Below, one piece after another: positions 1-10,900 of a stretch of DNA of 64,000 nt (positions within the stretch are counted from its first letter, which is position 1; every line of letters begins with the position of its first letter). The position numbers and the translations under genes are program-made. The notes beneath the pieces are model-generated. The model had not been told where the DNA came from. It worked only from the letters and a program-made list of their open reading frames with translations, and searched no databases. The DNA comes from Ampullaceana balthica (Eukaryota > Mollusca > Gastropoda > Lymnaeidae), in contig CALYLW010000167.1 of the NCBI GenBank assembly GCA_944989445.1, positions 372,001-436,000 on the forward strand. Direction: 5' to 3'.

Positions 1-465
1 AAGCTCATGTACCGATTGAATTTTTAAAAATCTTATAAATAAAAAAGAGCAAAATGTGACGTCACGTTTACGCGACACCCAAGCTTTACAGTGGATGGCG
101 CGCATTGCGCGGTGTCTACCCACTTCGATAAATTTATAGGCATGTAAATAATGTAATATAAATTATATTAATATTATAATAATTAATATTAGGTCATTTA
201 GGTTAGTATTTTGTAAATTAGAAACCATAAAATATTACCAGGACCAGGGACAAAACATTTAAACATTTATTCATCATTAGGCTATACTATGTGCTGAAGC
301 TGGAAATCACATAATTCCAACTCATACTTTTTTTTTGTGTGGGGTGAAATTTATTATAAATTCCTGTTTAATCTATATATTATATATATATATATATAAT
401 TTATAATTCGAGACCAACAATGGTTCTTGTGTTCACTTGCGTTGTTCCTTCACAGAATAAAATGA
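1..465. other. upstream flank, no gene seen
   Basis: AT-rich sequence with a TA microsatellite around 378-400 and one TGACGTCA palindrome near 57-64. No coding exon for the missing 5' part of the MORN3-like gene was recognised here, so that part probably lies left of the window. Confidence 0.5.
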
Positions 466-524
466 GATTCGTAGTGTAGTGGTTATCACGGGAAAGGTCC
501 TGGGTTCAAGTCCCAGCAAAAACA
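466..524 (+). pseudogene. tRNA-Val-like pseudogene lacking the anticodon arm
   Basis: The 5' part reads like a tRNA-Val D-arm with the A-box motif GTAGTGTAGTGGTTATCAC. The 3' part has a B-box/T-arm like GGGTTCAAGTCCC and ends in an acceptor-like CAAAAACA. The segment is about 59 nt, roughly 14 nt shorter than a tRNA, and the missing stretch is exactly where the anticodon stem-loop should be. It cannot be a working tRNA. It could be a tRNA pseudogene or the head of a tRNA-derived SINE, since a T-run follows directly. Confidence 0.6.
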
Positions 525-866
525 TTTTTTTGTGTTTAATTTTTAAAAATGTGTGTTTGTGCCCGTTTCTGACTAATATTCCATTCAAATAAAAGAATAT
601 AAAAATATCAAACTTATCTTTTTTAAATTAAATTTTCATTTTGGGGCAGTCTGGCATAAATGACATCACATAGTGTTAATTAAATTATCATCTTCCATCA
701 CAAATTGCTCACATTTATTTAGTCTTGGTCATAAAACATTAAAAAAAATTGTTTTAATAAATGGATGAACTCAAGTGATTTTTAATTATACGACATTGTT
801 CTCTCAATTATTGGATTTTAATACCTTTATTGATGTAATAACTTACTAATAACAAACATTATATAA

Positions 867-1141
867 TTTGAAAGGCATACAACTTTTAAAATTCAAAATT
901 CCTTTTAACATGTGAGAAAAAATTTGCTTCAAATTTTTTTTGCTCTTTTAGCAAGCATACATTAAAATTTATTATTGATCATTATTTAATTAGCCATGCA
1001 CTGCCACTCATCAAAAAGTAGCTTCTTGTAAATAAAATATATCCTATGTTTTTGTTGTTTATTATTATGTCTTACGCACTTCAAAGTGGTGTGGTGTATC
1101 ATTGATACATTTAAGCTTTCCATCTGGATCTGAATTATAAG
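867..1141 (+). repeat. dispersed ~275-bp repeat, copy 1
   Basis: This segment is nearly repeated at 15484-15763, from the AAAATTCAAAATTCC block to the TCTGGATCTGAA block, with small indels and substitutions. Copy 1 lies just upstream of the first visible MORN3 exon and copy 2 in an intron of the transporter gene. No terminal inverted repeats or coding capacity were seen. The family was not identified. Confidence 0.75.
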
Positions 1142-1256
1142 CCTTCTTTTCAATGACAAATGATACAAGGTCCAGCATTTACATGACCATATTTAAATTG
1201 TGAAGATCAACTTGGGAAGGGACCTTACACATGCAAAACTTTGAATTCTCTAACAG

Positions 1257-3296
1257 GCAAAGGCACATACAAGTGGAAAGATACTAACAAAGTTTATGAT
1301 GGGGATTGGAAGAAAGGGAAAAGAAGTGGCTTTGGAACTCTAACACATTCAGATGGTAAAGGTGGATTTACAAAAGAATATTCTGGAGGTTGGAAAAATG
1401 ATCTCAGACATGTAAGATTTTTTATTATGTTATTCCTAATATTGTCATATTTTATATTCATGAATGATAACCACTTTTAACTTAAATTTTACCATGCATT
1501 GGCTTTGCACTAATGCATATTTTATTTATAATTTATTGTTAACTTTTTCACCTTACATAATTTCATTTTTCATGTTAATGAAAAGCTGTTAGTTAATGAT
1601 TATCTATATGTAAGGAGGTAATATTTTAAAAAATAAATGTTTTCTTTTTAACACGATTTTAAAGAGGATTAATTAATTAAATCCCAAAAATTATCTTAAA
1701 GGTCTTAAGATGACATTATGATATATTTATGTAACTAGGGCTACGGCACAGAATTTTACTCTGATGAAAAGTTTTATGAGGGCGAATGGTATGCTGGTAA
1801 AAGATCAGGCTGGGGAAGAATGTATTATGAAGATGGCACTATATATGAAGGGGAATGGTATGACGATAAGCGCAGTGGACAGGGAATGCTCAGATTGAGT
1901 AAGTACATTTATTTGATTATTTATCTTTCTAGTACCCATATATTCAGTGAGCAGATGTTAAATTACTTCATAGCTTCAGCATAGGAAACCACAGAACTTA
2001 GGGGCTTAAAAACATTTCAATGATAATACATTTTAATATAATAGCAAAGGGCTTTCATTTTAAATATTTTGCTTTTCAATTTTTTTGGTCGAAATTGTTC
2101 AATTTTTCGACAAGTCTCAAGGTATTTATAGGACTTATTTCTCTTGAGGTTTTAAGGATTAAAAAAAACTAAATTTAAAGAACAATGAATCAAAAACATC
2201 TTTTGTTCCAGCTAATGAGAATCGTTATGAAGGATCATGGAAAGAAGACAAGAAAAATGGAGCAGGGAAATTTTACTACTTGGACTCAGGGCAGGTCTTT
2301 GAGGGAGTATGGAAGGATGACGTACCAAAATGTGGTACGATGAGAGACTTTGGGAGAGAAAATGCACCAGAACCGACACCATATCCAATACCAGAGGTAC
2401 ACTTGCATGCTAATTTGTTTCATTAAGACTCTGCAATTGATAATTTTTCAATACTTTTAGCTAACATATGATCAACTTTTTTAATGACAATTGTTAGAAA
2501 TAAATCTTATTTGTTAACAAATACTTAAATAAGAGATAAATATTACTTTCAGGACATAATTAGGGTTGGTACTGATTACAAAAATTTTGTTTTTGATTAA
2601 TCGGGAAAAAAATTAATTGATTAATTTCGATTAATTATAACGCATGTATAGATCCTGTTAAGTCGTGATTAATTATTAAGAGAAATCAGTTAAGTCGCGG
2701 TAATTCCATGGCTCCCAAATTTTGCAAATCACTTCTTTGTCGTTTAAGTATGTATTTAGTGTAAGGCTGCACTCTAATATCGTAACACGTGTGAATCCAT
2801 TGAAAACGTCAATAAATAAATTGAAAGCGCATTTTGATGTGACGTCACATTTCTTAAACAACCCCCTCCATTTTTGGGGCTGGAACGGATTAATTGAATT
2901 TCAATTAATTTCAATTAATTTCAATGGGAAAATTGCTTTGAGATGCGAGCAAATTGACATACAAGCAAAGTTACGGAACGAATTAAACTCGTATCTCGAG
3001 GTATCACTGTACTACTGTCCTGGGTATAAAAACAGCTTCCAAAAGGTTGGTAGCTCAACATATTTTTACAAGACCATTGCCTCAAAATTGAAATCTTCTT
3101 TTAAAAAGTTGATGCAATGTAAATGATGAGCCTTCTATCAAACAAATGCAGTAATATGATGTTTACCCAATCAAAACAGTGTCCACAAGTCATAAAAATA
3201 TTTATGTAACTTTTTTTTTCTTTTCAGGTCAAACTGGCAAACCCAGAAGCTGTCATTGCTGACTCAGAGGATCAGTTTTTAAATGACCACGATTAA
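1257..3296 (+). CDS. MORN3: MORN repeat-containing protein 3-like (3' part, 4 exons)
   Basis: Four exons read 1257-1411, 1739-1898, 2212-2396 and 3228-3296 (TAA at 3294-3296). All have AG acceptors and GT donors, and phases join cleanly (split Gly at the first, Leu|Thr across exon 2/3). They give 188 residues of a protein that is about 240 aa in vertebrates, so roughly the first 50 residues lie upstream. MORN motifs repeat about every 23 residues, for example YEGEWYAGKRSGWG, YEGEWYDDKRSGQG and YEGSWKEDKKNGAG. The tail CGTMRDFGRENAPEPTPYPI is diagnostic of MORN3. The family is mainly a testis/sperm and ciliary-associated protein in vertebrates; that role is not visible here. The gene converges on the transporter at 7917-18948. 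A TTG-initiated reading from 1241 is an acceptor artefact; the exon begins after TAACAG at 1256. Confidence 0.93.
2560..3015. mobile_element. composite DNA-transposon remnant in MORN3 intron
   Basis: Inside the last intron, 2725-2875 matches the interior of the Harbinger-type MITEs near 37281-37450 (shared block TAGTGTAAGGCTGCACT, then GTGACGTCACATTTCTTAAAC). It is abutted by a segment ending ATCTCGAGGTATCACTGTA at about 2993-3011. That ending, read in reverse, is a pogo/Tigger-style end (CAGTGATACCTCGAGATACG) next to a TA dinucleotide. Before it lies a TTAATTGATTAATTTCGATTAA-type stretch. The open frame across 2722-3126 is a by-product of these repeats. Confidence 0.55.
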
Positions 3297-3725
3297 CAAC
3301 ACATCAGTTTTTTTTAGTTTACCTAAATATTAAAGTCACATTTGCCATACTCCATATTTTGGACCCCCTCAATAATTTCTGTAAAGAAAAGAACTAAAAT
3401 CAAAGAACTGAGTAGACATTAAGATTTATCACAACTCTTAATATTGCTCTGTGACAAAGTTTGCCCTTAAAGATATTTTCACTCTCAAGCAATAAAAAAA
3501 GCAAAAAATTTTTTACCTAGTCAAAACTTTAATGACAATTAATTTTTTTTCTTTTATAAGAGTATTATCATTTTGAACAAAGAAATGGGTTCATTAAATT
3601 TTTACACATTTTTAATTTAAAAACACTGATTGGAAAGTATTAACTCAAAATTATTCCCCATAAAAGTTATTATGATACAAATTGTTCTTACAGGCACTCA
3701 TCCTGTTATTTATTCCAGTAATTCA

Positions 3726-3895
3726 AATAAACTTGCAGTTTTGCTTTGACGGATTGAATGTTTAAGTGGTGTACAAATAAAGAGCATTATCATCAAATCC
3801 ATATGTCATCTTTCATTGTAACAATTCTTGTTGGATGATGGCTGTATGAATTCCTGACCATTAGCAATGAATCTATTGTAAACTTTGTAAATAAA
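3726..3895 (+). terminator. candidate MORN3 poly(A) signals
   Basis: AATAAA hexamers occur at 3726-3731, 3776-3781 and 3890-3895, 430-600 bp after the MORN3 stop codon. Which one is used cannot be told from the sequence. The middle one lies in a 48-bp block that is repeated at about 7720-7768. Confidence 0.4.
3748..3795 (+). repeat. 48-bp block shared with 7720-7768
   Basis: A block running from TTGACGGATTGA through GTGTACAAATAAAGA to TTATCA is present twice, in the MORN3 3' flank and about 150 bp beyond the transporter stop codon. Both copies are on + and include an AATAAA. It may be a relic of a segmental copy or the end of a retroelement. Confidence 0.6.
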
Positions 3896-3948
3896 GTAAA
3901 CAAGTACAAATAATATCATTGGCTAGTGAGTTGTTGATTTAATGTCCT

Positions 3949-4049
3949 CAAATAGAGTAAGGTATAACTTTAAGTCTAAACATCAAGTAAATTAAGTCCT
4001 CAGATAGAGTAAGGTATAACTTTAAGTCTAAACATCAAGTAAATTAAAT
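3949..4049 (+). repeat. tandem duplication, ~52 bp x2
   Basis: The block GTCCTCAAATAGAGTAAGG...CATCAAGTAAATTAA is followed at once by a second copy with one substitution in the GTCCTCAGATAGAG part. Non-coding. Confidence 0.85.
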
Positions 4050-5520
4050 TAAATATAGAAAAGACTTTTGAAACATATTTTCTTATCTCTTTAAATTATT
4101 TTATATCATGAGACAATTTATTAACTTAAAACATTAATTTTTTAAAACATTTGATATTATTTATGTCTAAGTAATCCTTTGCTATGAACGATGAACAATT
4201 ATACTGTATTTAACATATATTTCATCTTGTTAGCAAATAATAATATACTTTTTTTAAAGTTATAATTTGATTTATAACCAGCAATCTAAGTTATAAATGT
4301 TAAATAAATTAATGAAAGTGAAATACTCTTTAAAAAGAGTAAAGATAATTTTATCGACATTAGTGTCAAGTAGCCCATTTTAGCGAAATTTAGTGAAATA
4401 CAAGTAACAATTTAAAAAGTTAAAAAAACATGTACAATTAAAATTCTGATATAGAGAGATTATCTCAATATGTGGTAGGGGTTAGTTCAATTTTTAAATA
4501 TTTATTTATAATGTTCAACATTTGAGTTTAAAATAATCACTTTTAAAAATAAATAAAGCAAGACTAAGAATAATTAGGTTTAATTACTGGCTATGATAAA
4601 ATGTCTATAAAAAGATCAAACTTCCTATTAAATATGACTTCATTTTTGTCTACCTAAACTTCTGTAATTCAGGTCGTCATTAGAAACAATGCTACTGAAT
4701 AAAAATAGTTTCCCTGAAACCATTTGTGATAATATCTAGCTGGATATGACCTTTGAATATGAATATATATAAATATATATATATATATTACTGGAAAGAA
4801 TACGAAAAATTAGGAAATTATGTTACGTATTCATAAAATTCGATCTCTGTAGTAAAATAAAGCTAAGATAAATTAAGCAACATTAGATGAAATTAAGTTG
4901 TTTGCCAAAATTCCACTTTACATGATATGGGATTTTTAAAAATAAAATATTGTCCTCACAGAGGTTAATACAACAAATTTGAAGACATGTCAAGCAGGGT
5001 AAACGCAATTTCCAAAAGACAATGTTGATTGAAGAATAACAACAAAGATCAAGGCTGGCAATTGCAAATAGGTAAATATCCACACAAAAAACTGGCCATT
5101 TAAAGCAAAATAAACAAGAGAAACTTTTGAAAAAATCAGAATTAAATGAAAAAGTGTCAATATTAAATTTTAAGTAAATGAAGAGTGAAAATTCATGATA
5201 TGCAACCCTATACTACCCCCTTTAATTAAAGAAAGAATTAGACTGACTTTTTGTTTTATTTAAAAACCTCAGAGTATTGATAAGAGCCTACTGACTACAG
5301 CAAAAATCCCAACTGCTTACATTTTGATAAAGATTATGGATGAAAATAATGCAAAATTAAAATGAATATTTTTTTCTATCACAGTTTTGTTTAAAACATA
5401 AGGCTGTGTTACTTGTGTTGGTTCACTGTTTTTAATATGAGTATCAATAATGTCGGACATCAATTGTTCATTGTAACAAAATTTTGTAAGAAAAGATATC
5501 ACAAACCATGACATTGACAT
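4050..5520. other. intergenic, no gene seen
   Basis: Very AT-rich sequence with a short TA microsatellite around 4763-4790. Open frames here are short and lack any recognisable motif or splice context. Confidence 0.5.
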
Positions 5521-5522
5521 GA

Positions 5523-5607
5523 ATAAACTCTTTGATTTGTTGTGTTACACATCATCCAAGTATCTAACTCTTTGATTTGTTGTGTTACACATCATCCAAG
5601 TATCTAA
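5523..5607 (+). repeat. tandem duplication, ~44 bp x2
   Basis: The unit ACTCTTTGATTTGTTGTG...CCAAGTATCTA occurs twice head-to-tail with no visible differences, so it is probably young. Confidence 0.85.
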
Positions 5608-5923
5608 TAATTTTTTAAAGCAAATAAATAGCATTCCAATAACATGAAAATGAAATACATAATTATTTAATTGAAATAGGCAGCATTCCTTAAAAAAAGT
5701 AATGTTGATTAATAACATCTTATTCTGTTATATAAATATATCAACTTTATCTGGCAGCTGGTTTTCAGAAGTTAGATGTTAAATAAAGCAGTAGATGCTG
5801 TACATTTTTTTAAAAAATTCATGCATTTCGACTTGTGCAGTTTTCTTTGAAAAGTATAAAAACATGAAATAAAAGTGAAAATACAACAGGATATTATAAT
5901 TATTCTTGATTCATTGGCTCAGG

Positions 5924-6052
5924 GTCAACACTATAGGTAGTGATAACAACACTATAGGTAGTGATAACAACACTATAGGTAGTGATAACAACACTATAGG
6001 TAGTGATAACAACACTATAGGTAGTGATAACAACACTATAGGTAGTGATAAC
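5924..6052 (+). repeat. 21-bp minisatellite, six units
   Basis: Six nearly perfect units of AACACTATAGGTAGTGATAAC. The length is a multiple of three, so both strands stay open (NTIGSDN on +, LSLPIVL on -). The unit contains the imperfect palindrome CACTATAGGTAGTG. There is no start context or flanking exon, so I treat it as non-coding. Confidence 0.9.
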
Positions 6053-6173
6053 ACTTTTTCATATGAAGTAGCAAGAAAATTACAGCCAGTGACAAAATGA
6101 GCAGTTATATAACACTGACACCTTGAAATTATTCCTGTATTTGTCAAGAACTCACAGGTCAGCAGAATGTGGT

Positions 6174-6955
6174 TATGTTGGCCATGGGTCTCTCTGTCTT
6201 GTTGGGCTTGGGTCTCTGTCTTGTTGGGCTTGGGTCTGTCTTGTTGGGCATGGGTATCTCTGTCTTGTTGGGCATGTGTCTCTCTGTCTTGTTGTTGGGC
6301 ATGGGTCTCTGTCTTGTTGGGCTTGGGTCTCTGTCTTGTTGGGCATGGGTATCTCTGTCTTGTTGGGCATGGGTCTCTCTGTCTTGTTGGGCATGGGTCT
6401 CTCTGTCTTGTTGGGCATGGGTCTCTCTGTCTTGTTGGGCATGGGTCTCTCTGTCTGGTTGGGCATGGGTCTCTCTGTCTTGTTGGGCATGGGTCTCTCT
6501 GTCTTGTTGGGCATGGGTATCTCTGTCTTGTTGGGCATGGGTATCTCTGTCTTGTTGGGCATGGGTCTCTCTGTCTTGTTGTGCATGGGTCTCACTGTCT
6601 TGTTGGGCATGGGTATCTCTGTCTTGTTGGGCATGGGTCTCTTTGTCTTGTTGGGCATGGGTCTCACTGTCTTGTTGGGCATGGGTATTTATGTCTTGTT
6701 GGACATGGGTCTCACTGTCTTGTTGGGCATGGGTATTTATGTCTTGTTGGGCATGGGTCTCACTGTCTTGTTGGGCATGGGTATTTATGTCTTGTTGGGC
6801 ATGGGTCTCACTGTCTTGTTGGGCATGGGTATTTAAGTCTTGTTGGGCATGGGTATTTATGTCTTGTTGGGCATGGGTCTCACTGTCTTGTTGGGCATGG
6901 GTATTTATGTCTTGTTGGGCATGGGTCTCACTGTGTTGTTGGGCATGGGTCTCTC
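6174..6955 (+). repeat. 24-bp minisatellite, about 32 units, with a 48-bp higher-order half
   Basis: The unit is GGTCTCTCTGTCTTGTTGGGCATG with variants at a few positions. Early units are irregular (22-27 bp). From about 6658 two variants alternate, GGTCTCACTG and GGTATTTATG, making a 48-bp higher-order repeat. A 24-bp period keeps all three + frames and at least two - frames open, giving periodic strings such as THAQQDRE on - and LSCWAWVS on +. The simultaneous openness is what an array predicts and is not evidence for a gene. It lies between the convergent MORN3 and SLC17A9 genes. Confidence 0.92.
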
Positions 6956-6999
6956 CATGAATGCAATACTCTTCCAAGTAGCATGATGTTATTGAATAT

Positions 7000-7790
7000 A
7001 ATTTTGTAAAGTAAATGGTTGTTGTAATTGAAACAAGGTGAAGAAAAATTTCTGACTGAGATTATTTTTTTTAAAAAGCAACAAGTAATATGGTTATAGG
7101 AAGTTACTTTGCAAATAGATGGTGGATGTGTCAAAGACCAGTAAAACATTTTTGTACATCTAAAAAAAATCCATAATACATCAATCTGGCTCACATGTTT
7201 GGCTCTGTCAAGCACTCAAAAACCTGTAACAGGTAAGAAAAAAGCTGAACCTATGTCCTAAGAACAAATGGCAACTTGAGACGTGACCTGTAGAAAATGC
7301 ATGATGTGTTTTTTTTAGTTGAGTGACTTTCAGTACTGTTACTATTATTCCCTGTAAGTAAAATTTCAGTACACTAAACAGTAAAAAAGGTCTGAATACT
7401 GTTACAGGTCTTACAGGTGTTACAGGTGTCCTGTACAAAAATACAATAAAATTGTTTTGGTTTAACATATAGCAAGGAATTAATACTAATATAAAACTAA
7501 GAAATAGAATTCACCAGAACATTCTACTTACAAAATTTTTTGACATAGAAAAATCCAATCTTTCCTCCCACAGACATCAAATGTGAATAAGAAAATAATA
7601 GACTAGTAAATGTATCTGGTTTAGCAGACAGTGTCATTGTATGGTTTAATCAGATCTTTTTCATCAAATATTAACAGCTCACACTAGATTTAAAGTATGA
7701 AATGAACTTGAAGTTTTTAATTGACGGATTGATTGTTAAAGTTGTGTACAAATAAAGAACGTTATCACCAGCAGACGTTAATGAAAGGAT
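7000..7790. other. 3' flank of the transporter gene, no gene seen
   Basis: Unique-looking AT-rich sequence between the 24-bp array and the transporter terminator. It contains a short GTTACAGGTCTTACAGGTGT repeat near 7400. No exon was recognised. Confidence 0.45.
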
Positions 7791-7797
7791 AAGGACA

Positions 7798-7803
7798 TTT
7801 ATT
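7798..7803 (-). terminator. candidate poly(A) signal of the SLC17A9-like gene
   Basis: AATAAA on the minus strand, about 115 nt downstream of the TAA at 7917-7919. It is the closest canonical hexamer on the right strand. Confidence 0.55.
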
Positions 7804-7832
7804 TGGCAAGAATCCATGTGAGAACATTCTTC

Positions 7833-7940
7833 AACACAAATACCAGTATCATAAAATTATAATTACACCAGTTTCTTCCCAGTACCAACACAAATACCAG
7901 TATCATAAAATGATAATTACACCAGTTTCTTCCCAGTACC
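7833..7940 (-). repeat. 54-bp tandem duplication across the transporter stop codon
   Basis: Two 54-bp copies (7833-7886 and 7887-7940) differ at about one position. The upstream copy (in gene orientation) holds the last seven codons and the TAA. The downstream copy repeats those codons in the 3' UTR, so the UTR contains a second copy of the C-terminal coding end after the stop. Confidence 0.85.
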
Positions 7941-10900
7941 AAAAATAATAAAGACGGCCCAGCCAAACAAACAAACCATGCCCGTTTGATTGAAAACTGC
8001 ATTCCAGCTTTTTGTAACTTCAAGTATATGACCAGCAATGTATACACCCACGAATCCTGAAAGATAATAGTAATAATTAAAAAAGAAGTCGATGTACATA
8101 ATTTATTGGATTTTTATAATGGTAGCAAATATAAATCAAATGGTTATATAATTATTGATAGATATAACTCACACAGTATAGAAATAGGCTTGATCATTTC
8201 TGTGACCCCAACGCGTCATAGGCCATTCGGTCATATCTATTTTTAGGCTCTTCGTTGTCAGTAAGGTCAAACTTTCTCAAACATGGCTAGCAACAGTGTG
8301 TTTAATAGTGTTATAGTGCTATCTGAAAACGATGTTCCAGGTGCTATTTTGGACAAAAAAGATATTTCTTCTCACTCAGTTTTGCAGCCGAAAAAAGTTA
8401 TTAAAATGTCGAAGACTTAAAACTTTAATAAATAAGCCGTAACATAGTATTTTAAATTATTTAAAGATGAGTGTAAGCGTTCATATTCGTAACTACGGTA
8501 AACACTAGTCCTAGCGTAGTCAATTATTAACATATATGTATTTTAATATTGTTTTCCTTGGCCCTTGCCTTATAAAAATATATGCCTTTAGTAATAAACT
8601 TACACTAAGATTATGACTTTAATTATAATTACATCATATTATGAAAGAATAAACTTCATGGACGAACGAGCAACTAGAACTAGTTACTACTAACTATACT
8701 TATTACTAGAGCCAGAGCCTCAAGTCAGAGCAGATGCAGAGTCACTAATTCATTTACATAATTCATGCTCGCAAGGACGTTCCATTTCGCATAATATAAT
8801 ATTACATAATATAACCATCTATTGATATTTTAATTTAAATAAATAAGCCTAGGCCTAAGCATTTATTTAAGATGAGTGAAAGTGTAAGCGGTCGTTCCGG
8901 CCGTCGCCACTAGTACTAGTCACTAGTGCTAACAAACTTATATTTAATATAAATTGTTTTCGTTGGTTCATATAAATTATATATGCCTTAGTATTTATTA
9001 GTAATAAACTTACACTAAGATTATGATTTTAATTATAATTACATCATACGTTTTAGAAGTAAATAGTATTTGAATGTATAAAATTCTCGGACGAATGAGC
9101 GAATGAACTAAAAATAAAAAAGTATAGTCTGTATATTTACATATTAATATTAAATTCACTCTCGCAAGGAAGCTCTATTTCGCATTATTATAATATATCA
9201 AATAATATGACCTTATATTTTTCTTTAAAATTCTATAAAATCAAGCTTTTGAACAAGTTTTAGATAATTTCAATGAGCGCATTCCCTCTAATAGTTATGA
9301 ATAAATATTCACTACTTGACCTTACGGCACCTCAGGCGGTGACCTAGTTATAGATCGAGTCTATTATTAGACTTCCGGTAAATTATGACCAAGCCTATAC
9401 AGTCGAAACCGGTTAAGTCGACGGTGTTGGGGTATGAAAAATGGCATCGAGATAACCGATGATCGAGTTAAAACGAAAACCAATATGGCGGCAAAATATT
9501 AACATGCGCTTGAAATTTCTTTATATACGTGTTGTGCGTTAATTAGTGATGGGACGATTAATCAGAATCGTATCGGAATATACGAAATATCAATATAATG
9601 TTAAATTATGTGATATATTATATTATGCGAAATGGAACGTCCTTGCGAGTATGATTTATGTAAATGAATTAGTGACTCGGCTCTGACTGAGGCTCTAGTG
9701 CCTTCATTTGCTCGTTCGTCCTTGAACTTTATTATTTCATGCTATTTACTACTAATACTAATGATGTAATTATAATTAAAGTCATAATCTTAGTGTAAGT
9801 TTATTACTAATAAATACCAAGGCATTTATTTGTATAAGGACAAGGAAAACAATCAATATTCAAAAAATATATTTGTTAATAATTGACTATTATTACACTA
9901 TGACTAGTGTTTACCAAAGTTACGACTATCGAACGGAACGACCGCTTACACTCATCTTTAAAAATGTTTAAGTTTAGGCTTATTTATTTAAGTTTTAAGT
10001 CTTCGGAGTTTAAATAATTTATTCAGCTGTAACATCAAGCCCGTAATAGCTTTTTATCCCGGAGTTCGTTTTTGTTGTGTTAAGCGACGGTGCCTTCAAA
10101 TCGCTTTCTCCTTATTCCAGTATCTAAATAATATACACGTCATCACTTCGCCTACGGCTAAGGAATGCTTTTTTAAAAATAATTTTAATTTGCTTAGTTG
10201 TCGAGGCAGTGTACGAGAGCTTGATGTCAACCATGGTCAAAGGTCACGGCTACAATCGGACCGCTCTAAGTCAACTCAAAGGGACCGGGGGGGGGGAATT
10301 ACGGAGTTTTCTAGTTAGGGATAATGAGGGTGGGGGGGAAGGCTAGAAGGTTTCGGCGACTTAGAAAAATCGAATTAAACGACGAGAAAATGCTAAGACA
10401 AAGAGAGAATTTGGCGGTTCCAATGAAAAACGTCGACATAATGGGGTGGGCGAGTTAACCCAGCTCGAGATAAGTGGGTTCGACTGTACCGTAAAGATTT
10501 TCTTTAATAATATTAATAATATAACAGATATTTTGGCAGAAAGCAATGAAATTGAAAAAGGAGACAAAACAAAAGACTATCTTAAAGTATATTAAAAAGA
10601 ATAATTTCATTAGTATCTATATCTTTATATCTGTAGGTGTGCGTTAAATAAGTTAGGTATTTTTAGATGTAAAACTTTTAAATTTTCTAAAAAATATATA
10701 ATATAATGATTTGAAATAAAAGTTGTTTTTTAAAAAATCTACTTTAAGACACAAACCTGGTATAGCTCCAGCCATATTCATGATTCCTGGTCAAAGAAAA
10801 TGTTGTTATGCTTTATATTTGTTTATTCAATTTGTCTAATAACCTATGGCTAAATCTTAATGATATGTATAATATACAACTCAATCTAAACTTGAGTGAT

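Noticed and set aside
1241..1256. MORN3 start at 1241
   Set aside because: The codon is TTG, and TAACAG at 1251-1256 is a splice acceptor; the MORN pattern starts after it.
2722..3126. 134-codon frame in the MORN3 intron
   Set aside because: It crosses a Harbinger-MITE fragment and a pogo-type end that recur elsewhere; no protein motif.
5924..6052. CRISPR-like regular repeat
   Set aside because: Units are directly adjacent without unique spacers; this is a minisatellite in a eukaryotic genome.
6159..7009. Long open frames on both strands (up to 280 codons)
   Set aside because: They are all read from a 24-bp minisatellite; a period divisible by three keeps many frames open. No start context, splice sites or known domain.
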